Below are positions 13,783-27,400 of a stretch of DNA of 64,000 nt, in pieces. The notes under the pieces are model-generated. The model was not told the DNA's origin and did not search any database. It saw only the letters and a program-made list of their open reading frames with translations. Position numbers and translations under genes: made by a program. Origin of the DNA: Rotaria sp. Silwood1 (lineage: Eukaryota; Rotifera; Eurotatoria; Philodinida; Philodinidae); assembly GCA_905250075.1 (NCBI GenBank), contig CAJNOP010000022.1, positions 922,152 through 986,151 on the forward strand. Direction: 5' to 3'. Positions within the stretch are counted from its first letter, which is position 1. Each line of letters starts with the position of its first letter.

Positions 13783-14280
13783 ATGTTGGATACAAATCCA
13801 AGACTATTAACACGTGATTTTATCGGTCTATGTATTGGTATTCTTTCTGTTGTGCTTGTCATTCTGATCGTAGCTATATGTAAATGGTCTCACTGTTTAT
13901 GTTTAAAACGTAATAATGATCAAAATGAAGTATTGTCATCTATTCTACAACAAAATATATCATCATCAGATTCAAATGTACGACGTCATTATCAAAATAA
14001 TGGTTATCCTGTTCATCTACAACAACGACAACAACAATGGCCACCATTATATGATAATCATCCAAGTAGTGTCTATCAGCATATAGGTGATTCTAGAGAT
14101 GATGTTATTTCTTCATTACAAGCTGGTAATAGTAGATATCGTATAAATGATATTATAGCACCTCGTGTTACAATAACAACATTGCCGGTACAACCTTCTC
14201 AACAACGTGTCCCGTGTCTTTCGATGAGTCCACAAATATCCGGCTCATCGATTACACGTAGTACGAATTCACTTAAATAG
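13783..14280 (+). CDS. Small single-pass membrane protein, unknown
   Basis: An open frame of 165 residues from the ATG at 13783. The frame is open a little further upstream, so an upstream exon cannot be excluded (the bases ATTGATAG just before could be an acceptor). Residues about 12-34 form one strong membrane helix (FIGLCIGILSVVLVILIVAI), followed by KWSHCLCLKR, a basic/Cys stop-transfer and possible palmitoylation site. The cytoplasmic tail is Gln/Ser-rich and probably disordered, with PPLYDNHP, a possible WW-type ligand. There is no signal peptide and no known domain. The layout resembles the last exon of a type I receptor, comparable to the tail of the LRR protein at 42.6 kb, though I see no sequence homology. 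It starts 350 bases after NOB1 on the same strand. Confidence 0.6.
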   Translation: MLDTNPRLLTRDFIGLCIGILSVVLVILIVAICKWSHCLCLKRNNDQNEVLSSILQQNISSSDSNVRRHYQNNGYPVHLQQRQQQWPPLYDNHPSSVYQHIGDSRDDVISSLQAGNSRYRINDIIAPRVTITTLPVQPSQQRVPCLSMSPQISGSSITRSTNSLK

Positions 14281-16244
14281 TAACTTTTAAACGCTTTATA
14301 CTTTTTTTTTCTCTTTTTTTGTAGCTTTTTTTTTTCTTTTTCTTGGAACAGAAAAAGACTTTATACAAAGAAAAATGTTTTATTTTTATCCTAATAAGAA
14401 TAGACAAAACATAAAGTCTTATTTACACATCTATTCATTTGTTGTACTTGTTCATTTAATACTATCAATAGTACTTCATTTTTCGTCTGATTTTGACATA
14501 ACTTATGAAACGAAATGAAAGACGATGATTTTTATCTTTGATTACTCTTGTTTTACATCGATCACTAGTCAAATATCTGACATCTTAATTAATTTGTTAT
14601 ATTTGTGGATCGAAAAATTTGTGAATGAATATATCCAGATTGACTAATTGATGCAAAACTATTCGTCCTGAATATTATTGTTTTCCTTATCAACATTAGT
14701 TTTCACACATTTTAATCATTGATAATAAATTCAAGTTAATTGTACAGGTTTCAAAAACAATATTGTTTGAAATTGATTCAACAATGTGATCATGATCGTA
14801 ATTATAACAATAAGATTCGTGATATTCATAAATAAACTAAACAGTTTTAGACTGTTGTTTGTATTTGTAAACCTCAATGGTCAAGACTCCGACAGATTAT
14901 ATTAGTTAAACAGCTGTTTTAATAAAATAACACTATCTTAGATGATATAACTTGTATTTACGATCAGTTATTTCTACAAGATAAGTGCTAAAATCTTCTC
15001 ACATTTCAAAAATATTTTCAACGTCTCACGAGAAGTCTTATGTTTGAGCTTTGTATTATACGCACTCTTTGATAGTTCTCATCAGGTTAATACCAATATG
15101 CTATTGTGTACAAACATACAAAAAAAACACGAAAACACGAATAAGATTTAGAACTAAATATTGTATGGTGAGTCACAGATATGTATTGCGTCCTAGCGGC
15201 AAATATAAGCCATTTTTTGGGCGACCATCCCGCGCAAGAAATTTAGGAGGGCCGTGACTGAAAAGCAATGTCCAATTTTTCTTTGAATTCAATTAAATTG
15301 AATTTTCCTGTTCTGCAACAAACGACAAAATAGACAGATTGAACGTAGAACAAATCTTATGTTCTTCACAGAATATCTTCATGTTTATTGTTTATCTTAG
15401 AAAGTTTATTTGAAATATAAAATGAAAAATTGCCTCAACATCAACTCGTGATATTCGTCAAATATATATAATATTTTTTCATAACATTTTTTAACTTTAT
15501 AATTTAGTTCATAAATAAATGTTTACAAAGGTAATATGATTATATAAGATATACCGTACAGCAAAACAAACATGGAAAAAAAATTGACAAAGAAATATTT
15601 TCCAATAACTGTTCGACACGACTGTGCCATTGGTCAAAAACATATTAGGCCACTGATTGCCACCTGTATTCTTTTTTTTAAAGTGCGGTACACATGTGTA
15701 TCATACGCTCTTAACAATATGAAAATCATCGGAATATCAATGAACCTTCATGTTATGCTTAGCAATACCTATCAAAGAAAAAATACTATGTTACACGATG
15801 TTTAACTAAATGAATTTGTTTACGTACGTAAACAACATGATCAACTGCAGTTACTTGAAATGCAAAAACCGAAACAAGATACAAATTCTTCTAAATCTAT
15901 ATTTTAGTTAAGACAAATCGGTGTGAACGTAAATGATCAATTGACTTAGTTGTGACAGAGGGCGCTTGTATCAGTTCCCTTCGTATAGCACAAAACTGAT
16001 GAAAAACTATGAAATACTTCTGTCATCAAATTTAATTTTTTCTTTTTAAGAGAAAAAATTTAATGAATATTATCATTTCAATCAGTTGATAAATGCAATT
16101 GACTTTTTTTTTTAATGTATATAATGACTGGTCATTTTATATAACAAATCGAACCAGATTCAAAAGTTTACCTTTGTTCGTATTGCATCCATCTTACTCC
16201 ACAAAATTAATCCATCGGAACAAAATATAAGTAATTTCATCTTA
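14281..16244. other. Intergenic, no gene recognised
   Basis: AT-rich spacer before the SAC3/GANP gene. Open frames at 15051-15257 and 15572-15805 show no family resemblance and no coding-like codon use. A short GC-richer patch at about 15190-15256 stands out from its surroundings but was not identified. A frame in register with the next gene is open from about 16158, after the acceptor-like AACCAG, and may be an additional 5' exon of that gene. Confidence 0.45.
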
Positions 16245-19200
16245 ATGAGTGATCAATTAGCTACACTTATAACTCAACTTAAAGAACGTCGAGCTGTAAC
16301 CTATCAAGATAGAATCAAATCATTGGATATTCGTGATGAAATTTGGCGAAAATGTAATATTTTTTAATTTTTAAAGTTTTTTTGGAAAAATTATTCATTT
16401 TCTCAGATGTCGAACTTAACAAAGGTACATCATTTGATGCAATTGCTGCTCAACGTACTGGTTTATGTCAAGATATGTGTTGTGAACGAGAACGACTTAC
16501 ACGTGAATTTCAACGTTTATTTAAATCATATGAACTCGATCCAGATACACGATCTGTATGTATGATTAAGATAACAAAAAAAGGACTTTTTCTGATAATC
16601 AAAATATTTTTTCTAGTTAAATCATTCACTTATGATTACTGAATATTCACGAGCATCGGCTGATCAAGTTTGTTTGATATGATCTTGTTTCGTCATTTGA
16701 AAAAGATCTTAATTATTTTGAATTTAGGCTATGCCAACACCATATGATCTTCGTTCAGGTCCTGCTTTATTACATACGATGAATTATTTAATAACAAATA
16801 TAATGGATAAATTTGATCAAGAACGTGAACAAGGTGATTGGTATAATTTTTTATGGGATCGTTTACGAGCTATTCGAAAAGTAAATTAATTTTTATAAAT
16901 ATCTTTATCTATTAATTTTTTTTTGTTTTTTTAATAATCTTAGGAATTAACTCAACAACATTTACGTGATGAAATAGCTATTGAAATTCTTGAACAATGT
17001 GCACGATTTCATATATTTTGTTCAGCATTTTTATCGGAATATTCACGTGATTTATTTGATCCTAAATTAAATGATAAAATGTTAATTGATTGTCTTAATC
17101 AATTACGTGAATGTTATTTAACACATAAACAACAAAATAATATGCAATCATTGAGAAATGTAGCTGAATTTTCATCATATATGTTATTAATGAATTTAAA
17201 AGAAGATAATGAAACATTATTGTTAGTATTTTTGTTTTCATTTAATTAAACAAATCGACGCTTAGTTTGAATCTGTATTATTGAGTTTACATACGGTTAA
17301 TATGTAAATAATGATGTAGTTTAAAGTTCCATTTTCTGATTTGGTAGACATAATAGAAGAAAAACAGGGAGTCATAGAATTTGACATCGTGAAAAATTTA
17401 TTGTTTTAAAGAATATATTCATTCTATGAATTTTACTGCTTTTTATTCTCAAAAGAGTCTTGACTTCTTAAGGTTACATAAAGATTATAGGATTTGTTTA
17501 TTTGCTAAGTAATAAACAAAAATACATTACTTTATAGATTCATGGATAAAGTTCAAGAAAATAAACTGTCGGAGTCGAATTCTGCAAGGTTCTAGTCGGA
17601 TAGGACAAGAAGCATTATGTTATTGTAATCAGTTCATTGAAAATGAAGAATCATACTTAAGAATCTTTCCTCGTCAGTCAAGATACAATGTATGAAAACA
17701 AAATTTACTCCATACATCTCTAACGTGATATTATTTTACTATTTATCACTTTTAGAGTTTTACAACTAAGTTGGAGTGAGATAAACACTTTGTAGGGTAC
17801 GGTATGAAATAGTGCACTGTATCAGTTTTATTTCTGCTATTAAATGAGTTTGTCAAACTTGACTTGAGCATGCTACATGAATAAATAAATAAAGAATATA
17901 ATATAATAAATCTTCGCAATCAACAGTTATCATGATTAGATCATTACAAAGAGATATCTTCTACGACATTACATGATAATATAATGAATCACTTTTTAGT
18001 GGTAGAAAAACTAAGCAAAATCCATATGGCTAAACAAACCATGAAGATATTATACATAGTTAGAATTCAAAAATAGTGAACCACAATTCAGTACACTACT
18101 AAGGATAGAGATTCTATAGGGCAGATGTTTTCAGAATAGGATAGGGTTATAATTAGAATATTTTGCTCAAGTAAAGTGTGCTTATCCAGCACATCTTTAA
18201 TCGCATTTAGCTTTAATAAAAACCGAATTATAAACTTTTGTATTTCATGCGACTGTCAGTTCATAATTCATAGATTCTAAAATTCGTTGTGTTCATCATC
18301 GATGAAAATTTTTATTCAATAATTTACAAATTTATTTATTTATTTTTTTTTTTTGAAATTTTATTTAGACGTATTCGTCATTTAATACAAGATATAACTG
18401 AAATCTCAGAAATAAATGTTGCAATTAATATTTATCGATCATTATTAATAAATAATACAACAAAATTTTTTTCACTTATTGAAAATAATGCTACTTTATT
18501 ACAATCATGTTTACTTCATCGATATTTTAATATAATACGTTTAAAACGTCTTAATTCACTTATATCATCAGCACGTAGTAATGATGAATTTCGAATATCT
18601 GATATAACAGATATATTTGGCATGGATAATGATGATGAAACAAAAGATTATCTTGAACAACTTGGATATTCAGTAACAAATACAAATCCACCATGTTTTA
18701 TTATACCATCAATAGATAATGAAAGTCAACAACAACCAATAAATAAATTATCTCAAAAATTAATTAAATCAAAATATAAAGGAAATTTAAAAGATGTAAG
18801 TTTTTCAAAAAAAAGAAAACTAATTATTAAAAATGTCTTGATTTAAAATAAAAAGATTATTATTGGATATCCAGATGTACCGATTATTATTGCTGATACA
18901 AATGTTGAAGATAGTTTTGATATTCAAGGATATTTTATTGGAAAATTACCTATTGATTCAGATAAATTAGGTAAATAAAAAAGACAAAATTCTTTTGTTT
19001 TTTCTAAATATTAAATTTCTAGCAACAATACTTTCTCGAAAACCACCACAACCACTAGAGCAACCACAATTACAACAACAATCAAAAACTCAAACGTTTT
19101 CACCTGGTAAACGTCAACTTTCTGAAAGTGCTCTTCGATCATTGGCAGCAACAACAACAGCAAATACATTTGTATTTTTAAAATGATTTTCTTTTTTTTT

Positions 19201-21470
19201 TTTTTTCTCTTAAGAAAATCAATATTTAATAATTTTCTAGCCACTTAAATCACGACCAGTAGCAACAGAAAATATTTTCGTTACTGCTACAAAAACAATA
19301 CCAACACCATCACCATTTCGTTTTGCAGGATTTAATTCAAATCCTACACCAGTTGCATCTACAACGTAAAATAATAAGATTTTGTTGTTCCTTTTTTATT
19401 GATAAATTTTCTTTTTTAAGTGTTACAAATCTTTTTACTTCATCATCTCCAGCGAAAAAATTATTCGATACAACATCTCAAGTTTCATCTTTATCTAAAA
19501 AAATATTTTCAACGGAAAAACAACCGACAAAAGTTATTGAACATGTACCATCACCGGTCGAAATAATTCGACCATCTATTCCTATTTCACGGCCATTACC
19601 TCAAACACCAACACAAATAATACAACCACCAGCACCACCTACTCGTCGATTATCAACAACCTCAATGGATACATTTGTTAATGAGCTATATCAAGAAATG
19701 ATTGATCCATTAATTCAAGAAACCATTTGTAATATCTTCGAGTAAGATAAAAAAAAAACAAAAAAATTTATGATTCTGATTTAATTCTAAACAATGTATA
19801 GTTTTGATTTCATTCATATTTTCGTCGTTTGTTAGTATTACAAAGCAATTAATTGCAAGTGTCTGTATGTTCAAGAAGAAATTAGACTTTTAGATATTCG
19901 AGAACTACTAAATAGATAAACATACGAAATAAATAATGAGTTAATAAATTTTAGAAGTGATCCTTGCTTCCCACGAGGAAGTATTACAAGTCTACTAATA
20001 GTTTCTCAATTGTTTCGATCATCGAATGGTATTTGTAATTTGTTTATAAACATTCACACTCTTTATACTAAAAAAATCTATTTAGAAAATGAAACAAATT
20101 TTCACATTTTAACTAATTCGAAAGTTTCATAATCTTATAATCGTGAGTCCTATTTAGGCATGTGCTTCGCATCACGGACAGGTTTGTCGAAGTTTTTCTT
20201 AAAAGATTTGGTAGAGACTAAAACTTTGACAGAAAGTACTATCATTCTTGAAGTGCTCAAAGTGGTGATTAAATGGGCGAGCGACATTGTCTGCTTATTT
20301 TTATTCGACTTTCTACCAGAGAAAGGCAAATAGCATTTCAAAATTCTATTTCTGTCCAAAGTTACCACAGAACTGTAAGAAACTGGCTGGAATTTAACTA
20401 TTTTGGAGAAAGAGAAACTCCCCTAATCAAAGACCGTGACCACGAGCTTAGCCTATGTATCATCTACTTAAAAAAAAAACCATCAATTTAGTCTCAAAAT
20501 AAAACGTGAATCAGTTTCGTCTTTGTTATCTTAATTGCAGTACACTAAATTTAGATATACAGAATAGTTTTTGATCAGCGCATATCTTCGGATTACGATG
20601 ATAGATAATGAAACTAGTTTATTATAGCAAAACTATTGCAATTATTAATTTAAACTATTCTTTTACGCTTTTGTTTTTAGTGAATTAATTTCTGAATGGA
20701 ATAATATAACAAGTCAAACAGTTACAATTTTTAATGAATTACTTTTCGATGAAATTTATTCTGTAGCCGATGATTATTATAATGATGTTGCATTTCATCA
20801 AAAAATGTTAAATGATACTTTAGCTGAACAATATGAACGAAAACGAAAAAAATATTTAACAAAAAAATATTTTTTCATATGGTTAGAAAATTCAATTCAA
20901 GCAAGTGAAGAACGTTTGATACTTAATGAATTACAAATGAAATATCATTTTTTAAATAATGAACAATTACTTGAATTTTTAACTGGTGTACAATTAATGA
21001 CTGAACATGATTTAACAGTTGAACAAACAAATGATATATTAAAATATCGACGATATTTAAAAAGAAATCATTTAAAAAAAATTCATTTTTTATCAAATTT
21101 ATTTTTTGAAAAATTTTTACAAGAAGAATTATATTCAATTGTTATTGAATCTAATCAAGAATTTGATTTACGTAAAAAATTATTAGAAGATTCTCTTAAA
21201 AAACAATCTATTCAAAAACGTGAACATTATCTTCAATTAAAATATTTTTCTCTTTGGATTTTAAATTATCGTCAACAGAAAAAACTTCGTAAACAACAAT
21301 TATTATTAAAAAATAATAATAATAAACGTACAAATCAATTTCTTCAATTACGTAATAATAAAAAATTAAAAGAAAATAATCAACAATATAATACAATAAA
21401 AAATTCTTTTGATCAATTAGCAACTGATCTTAATCAAATTCAATTATTTATAAATAAACTTAATTCATAA
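16245..21470 (+). CDS. SAC3/GANP (MCM3AP-like) mRNA-export protein
   Basis: Eleven exons: 16245-16353, 16407-16555, 16617-16667, 16728-16880, 16944-17221, 18369-18795, 18856-18970, 19023-19171, 19241-19365, 19421-19741, 20681-21470. They join in phase to about 888 residues. SAC3/GANP scaffolds TREX-2 at the nuclear pore and couples transcription to mRNA export. The SAC3 domain begins with GTSFDAIAAQRTGLCQDMCC and continues with MPTPYDLRSGPALLHTMNYL and the PCI-like LLQSCLLHRYFNIIRLKRL. A Pro/Ser/Thr-rich linker (exons 8-10) follows. A long charged helical C-terminal part (exon 11) fits the region that binds centrin and ENY2 in the family. The N-terminal FG-repeat and RRM regions of vertebrate GANP (about 1,980 residues) are absent. 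The in-frame sequence upstream of the ATG leaves the true start uncertain. Introns 5 (1,147 bases) and 10 (939 bases) are long. An AATAAA lies at 21523-21528. Confidence 0.9.
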
Positions 21471-21571
21471 ATATATCTGTTTTGTATTTATGTAATGTAA
21501 ACGATTAGTATTTTTTTTGTATAATAAAAACAAGAATTTTTTTTTTTTGTGGAGTTAAACAAAAACTAACG

Positions 21572-24384
21572 ATGTGCCATTATGCTATTGTTTGTAGAAT
21601 AATGTATTTGGCAATTTTTTTTCAAGTTTTTCTTTATTTCGGTATTATTGTCTTGGTTGCATGTTGGTTATTTCCTTTACATGATAATATTGAGAAATAT
21701 TTTCAAAATAAAGTTGTGTGGATTACTGGTAAGTAAATATGAATTTATTATAATAATATATATAAAGGTTTCGGAAGTTTGACAATTTGATTGTGAAAAA
21801 CCATTGCTGTAATACCGAACAATGTTAAAGCTCAATAGGAGTGGCATTCTAAAATAAAAGATTGTTCTCGAAAATCGACCAAAACAGGTTTCTGGACTGA
21901 TTTCGGAAAATTTTGAAAGGTTTTCTGAATGAGGAAAAATAAGTTTCCCAACTTTGGAAACCCATTTTTTCCTTTGAAAAGTTTCCGAGAGAAATCTTCG
22001 TTTTTAGAGTCAAGGGAATCTAAAATTATTCTTTCTCCGAATCCTTCTTCGTTCAAGAGATCTCTAAAATGTTTCTTACTTCTTGCAGAACTTAAAAGGA
22101 TTCGGTATAAAACCTATATTTTGAGAGTGTACGTTGATGAGTGTTAACTATGATATATACATATTCTAACATTATTAGCTTTAGTCCTCACATGTATCCT
22201 ATATTTATATTGTTTCGTGATAGCTTGCGAAAATTCACCATACTTTCGCCAACCCACTCTCGACCTTGCATCATTGGCGAAATTCCGATCACTCTGTCAT
22301 TCGATGGTGTTATAGTGTTTCAAACTATTCAACAAATTATTGAATTGAAATTAGTTGCATTAATTCAAATGCAAAAAGAAATACAAATATGTTGAAAAGT
22401 GGAACGTTCAAGTTCGGTTTTAACTACGATTTTTTTCGTCAGTTAATAAAGGCAAGTACAAGTATGCCAAAAGAGAAGATTTCGGCATTAGCAATGATAG
22501 ATCTACACAAAGTGGAATAACTGATCGAAAAACCAAAGATCTCGAAGTATACTAAAAGAATTCAACAATGCTGAGCATTACTCGAACCTAAATTTTAGAA
22601 TGTTTTCTTGATTACCCATATATATGATAAAACGTTTAAGCAAATACCCAAAATATAATAAATACCGATTAAAAGTATTTTGTAAGAAGATAATCTGGTG
22701 CTATCAGATTATCAGAATTGACTACAATGTTCTGAATTTTGAATCAATATTAAATAGAGTGGAAACGATAGAGACGCTTTAAATATATCATTTATTATTT
22801 AACACTATGTTGAATGATTTCAATGAAATCTACCGATAAGTTCTAATAACTCCTTCTATGTTGATAATCACTGTAACAATGATCTCCTTTAAAAATCTTT
22901 TTTCAGATAAGATCCCCGTTTCAATCATTCTAATTTATTTTAAAAAAAAGAGGTTTGCTTTTAATATATAGGTACTATTGGTTGATTTTCGATAATTTGC
23001 TAAGGTAGAATCTATATCTTTTATTCTAAAGATCAGAAAACTCAATCATACTTCTAGAATCAAGATTTCGTAATGCCTAAATATAGATTTTCGACACTTC
23101 AAACGGAAACAAAATTATATTTAAGGCACATCCATTTCTAATTCTGATCATTAATAATCCTAACTGATTATTGTCTAGTTATGATCTTTTATTTTTATTT
23201 TAGGAGCTTCATCGGGTATTGGTCGTGAACTAGCCAAAGAATTAGCTCGTCTTTCACCATCTACACGTCTCATTCTATCAGCAAGACGAGAAGCAGAATT
23301 GGAAATACTTGCCAATGAACTTCATCTTGATGCTGATCATTGTCTTGTTTTACCACTTGATCTTGAATTACAATATGATTGTTTCAAATCAAAAGTTGAT
23401 CTTGTTATTGAACGTTTTGGTCAAATTGATGTTTTAATCAATAATGCTGGTATATCACAACGAAGTTTAATTCGAGATACTCTGTATAAAGTTGATGCAC
23501 GACTAATGAATATTAATTTTTTGGGTACAATTACATTGACTAAAACAGTTTTACAGGTAAATAGATATTTCTAGGAATGTGCAGTTTCAGTTTACTGGTC
23601 ACTGACTGACAAAAAAACTGTTTCAACTGATCAATTGCTTTCTCATTGAGTGCTAGCAGATTATATGTTATCAACCATGAGAAATCTCTTCACACCTTCA
23701 TACAGTAGTTTTCTAAAATATTAAGTGTTTTCAAATAAGTCTTAAACTTCTCTTGCTTTTTTGTGTATGCCATAAAATTTTTGGGTTCGCCATTTTTTCT
23801 TTCGTCTAAATTAATGTCATTCTGGTGTACACTGAAACACATCGGTACAAAGAGAGTATATTTCAATGGAGTTCATGTCATAGTATTGCGCCAAACACAG
23901 ATATCAGTCTTACAGTGAACATTAGAACCAATCTAATTACTGTCATCATTAAATGTTAACTTTTTAGCATTTCATCGAACGTCAAAAAGGACATTTTGTT
24001 GTTGTAACATCAGCAACAGGCTATATTGGTGCATCATTACGTTCAACTTATGCAGCTGCTAAACATGCTTTACATGGATTTTTTGATACTCTTCGATTAG
24101 AACATGCTCATGATCATATTGATGTTACTATTGTTTGTCCTGGTTTTGTTCGAACAGCAGTATCACAAAATGCTTTGGAAGGTTCTGGATTACCACATGG
24201 AAAAATGGATCCAAAAACTGATAAAGGAACTGATCCAACAAAATGTGCATATGATATACTTTGTGGTATTGCTAATAGAGAACATGAAATTTATGTTGGA
24301 TATTTGGCATCAATTACTATTTATCTTGGTCGATTTTTTCCTCGATTACTTTATCATGTACTTTTACATATGAAATCAACTTGA
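21572..24384 (+). CDS. Short-chain dehydrogenase/reductase, DHRS7B-like
   Basis: Three exons (21572-21728, 23204-23556, 23968-24384) join in phase to 308 residues, the usual size for DHRS7/7B. An N-terminal membrane helix (FFQVFLYFGIIVLVACWLF, about residues 16-34) anchors the enzyme, probably to ER or peroxisome membranes. The Rossmann motif TGASSGIG is at 52-59, LINNAG follows, and the catalytic set is Ser185, Tyr198 and Lys202 (YAAAK). PGFVRT follows the active site. The C terminus (YVGYLASITIYLGRFFPRLLYHVL) aligns with the hydrophobic end of DHRS7B. The substrate is not predictable from sequence; relatives reduce lipid or steroid carbonyls with NADPH. The first ATG is used, and an in-frame Met at 21602 is an alternative. 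The start is 101 bases after the SAC3 stop. Intron 1 is 1,475 bases. Confidence 0.92.
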
Positions 24385-24470
24385 AAAAAAAAAACGAATG
24401 ATATATATTTTTTTTTCTTTTCTTTTTGTTAGAATCATTAAATGATGAACTATTTCTTGTAGATAGAATA

Positions 24471-27400
24471 ATGACAGACACTCTACCGATCGATTCATTA
24501 ATGATTGATCGATGGACAAATCAATGGATGAAACAACTTGGTTTTAATCATGAACAATTACTTAAAAGAAATAATAAAGTTGAACAATTTTCACGAGTTT
24601 GTATTTTTAATTTAATAACAAATTCGAAACAGCTGAATTTTTTTTGTCTTGTTTTTTTTTTTTTAAAGTTTGTATTAGATCGTATACAAACAAAAAAATC
24701 AATAGATATAACAAAACGTGAACAATTATTACTTGAAACATTACGTGAATATGAACATCGATTAAGTCGAACAGGTTTTGATAATGATATAAGTGTAAGT
24801 CAATATTAAAACTTTTTTTTATTGTTATAATCTGTTGATTTTTAAAGGAAGAATTTGAAAATATGAAATTAAAACAAAAAGAATTATTTATTGAAAAAAA
24901 ACATCAAGAATTAGATTTAAAAGAAGAAAAATATATTAAAGAATTAGATCAATTATCTCAAAATGAACATTCTTTATGTCAAATTTTAAAAGTAACACAA
25001 ATGGAAATTAATACAGGTTCATAAAAAAAAAATAATGCAAGAAATTGTTTTCAAAATACATATTAATCTTTTTATTTAGATGAAACTTTAGTTAAAAGAA
25101 TTGAACGTTTACGAAATTATATAAATTCATTAAACAAAATTAAAGTTTGTATTTTGAAAGAATAATATTATGAACTATTCAACTATTCATTTAGACTGAA
25201 CGACTTACAACAATTAAATCTTATCGCAATCGACTTAATGATTTATGTAATCGACTCGATATTAAACCAAATCATTTATCAATAATATGTCAATTAATTG
25301 ATGAGAAATATGAATCTTGTTTAACAACTGATTCTCTTGGTCAAATCGAATCTTTTCTTAATGACGTATTTTTGTTTTGTTTGATGAAATTCACTTGATA
25401 AGTTTTTTTTTTTTGCATGTAGCTTGAATGTAAATCTGAAGAACAAGAAAAATATGTCAATACGCTTGTAGGAACATTAGAAAAATTATATGCAAAACTT
25501 GCAAGAGATGATGCATCGCCACCAAAACGTTCAGCTGCTTATATTTTACGACATAATACTGCAGAAACAGTGAAACAGGTGAGTTTTTAATAATTTCTTC
25601 TTGGCAAAGAATGTGGCTTACGAAGGAACCATATGCAATTGTCGAAGACCGTTTGATTCCATCTTTTAGCTGTAAGAAGATCTTAATGCGACGAAGAATA
25701 TCATAAAAGAGTTCGTGTCCATGGAATGCCTCGACAGACATCTCATTGTCACATAGATATAAGAAAAATGAGATATTTTTAAATTTTTCCCAATTTCTTT
25801 TTCTTTAGTCTGAGAAGATGTCGACTGATATTTTGACTGAATTTTCATTTAATACTGCCATATTGCCTCATTTAGTCAATAAACGAAGATGTGGGTATCG
25901 GTAAGAAGAAAACACTCACACCCAACATTCCATTTCTTACACCTATGCGACAATAATATCGCTTTTAAGTCACACTATGGGCATGAACTTTTTAAAATTC
26001 TTCTTGATCTCACTGAGCCCTAATCACAACCAAACGATGGAGTCGAACGATATTCGCTTGTAGGATATGTTTCCTCGTTAGTCGATATTTTTAGCATATT
26101 GGTCTAAAAGTTCATCTCTAACAATTGTGAATCAGAATAGCTGAGAGTAGTCATATTAAGACAGCTATTGTTACTTTTCAGAAATATTGAGGAACAACAT
26201 TCTTTATAGAAACGAAGAGAAAAAGTACTAGTAATATTTTGAGCATTGATATCGTTATTTTGAGATAGACATTATATGAGGCTCATGTTCATTTTTTTAA
26301 TTGTATACTTTAACGGTTATTTTAAAAGTAAGAATCTTGAAGTGTGATCGATGCTTCTAGTCATCAACGTATATTCGGACTTGGTCAAACTTTAATACTC
26401 TCAATAAAAGTTTCTACTCGAAATTGACTAGTTGTCTCGAAGATACGAGGTACTTATCTCTGTTGTTTTGTATTTGGTGACTACCGTACTCTATACATTT
26501 TTCAGATGGCTAGAACATATCGGGTCCAAAATTTTCAAATTCGCATGCGGGACTAACGTAACGGGCTCTTCTTTTCAGAAGCTTTGTATCATATTTCAAT
26601 TAATACATTGTAATTAACTAAAATCTTCTCATTTACAAATTTACAATGAAAATATCTGCATCATATTGCAAACTGAATTCTGCACGAATATTGCTATGTA
26701 ACATTCGAAAAAATTGTTCAGAATAGTAAAAAAATTTATGTATGGTTTAAAAAGTCATTTGGATTTGTGACAAAGTCCTTTGAATCATTATCACCGTATC
26801 ATACATCGTCTAAGGTAAATCATATTGACTTTTTTTTTCGATTATTTTAGCTAGAGAATGAAATTGCTCAATTACAAGCTAAAAGAATGGCTACTAGTCA
26901 AGCATATTGTGAAAGTATGCGAAAAAAGATTGAAGAACTTTATGAACAATGTCAAATAGGCAATTCTGAACGTTGTTCAATTGATTTTGGTGAGATGAAA
27001 ATATTATTTTATTTGTGTTTTATAAATTAAATGTTTTCAACATATAGAAAACATAACACCTGAAACTCTTGATGAATGTGATCGAGAATATGATCGTTTG
27101 GATGATATGTATCATGTTCGAAAACCTATACTTGATGCTTTTGAACAATGGAAATTACTTGTACAACAACATAGTGAATTTCATGTATGATTTGATTGAA
27201 ATCTTTGTTTTATATATTTAATCAATTTATTATTATTTATTTTCTAATAGAAAAAATCTACTTCAGCAGCACGTTTTCATGAACGTGGTTATTCTGCAGT
27301 AAAAGAACAAGCTGAACGCAAACGATTTGCTATTGTTTTACCAAAAGCTGAACGAACATGTTTAAATATATTAGAACAATGGGAAAAAGAACATATAAAT

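Noticed and set aside
15051-15257. 68-codon frame ending in an Arg/Gly/Pro-rich stretch
   Set aside because: Only its last 60 bases are unusual in composition, and no homology or gene structure is visible.
21839-22060. Overlapping open frames on both strands in dehydrogenase intron 1
   Set aside because: The sequence is purine/pyrimidine-biased, which keeps frames open by chance, and nothing recognisable is encoded.
25579-25760. Protein-like minus-strand frame inside PRC1 intron 6 (includes MSVEAFHGHELFYDILRRIK)
   Set aside because: It overlaps PRC1 exon 6 antisense, has no start context or splice partner, and no family was recognised. A short gene fragment cannot be excluded.
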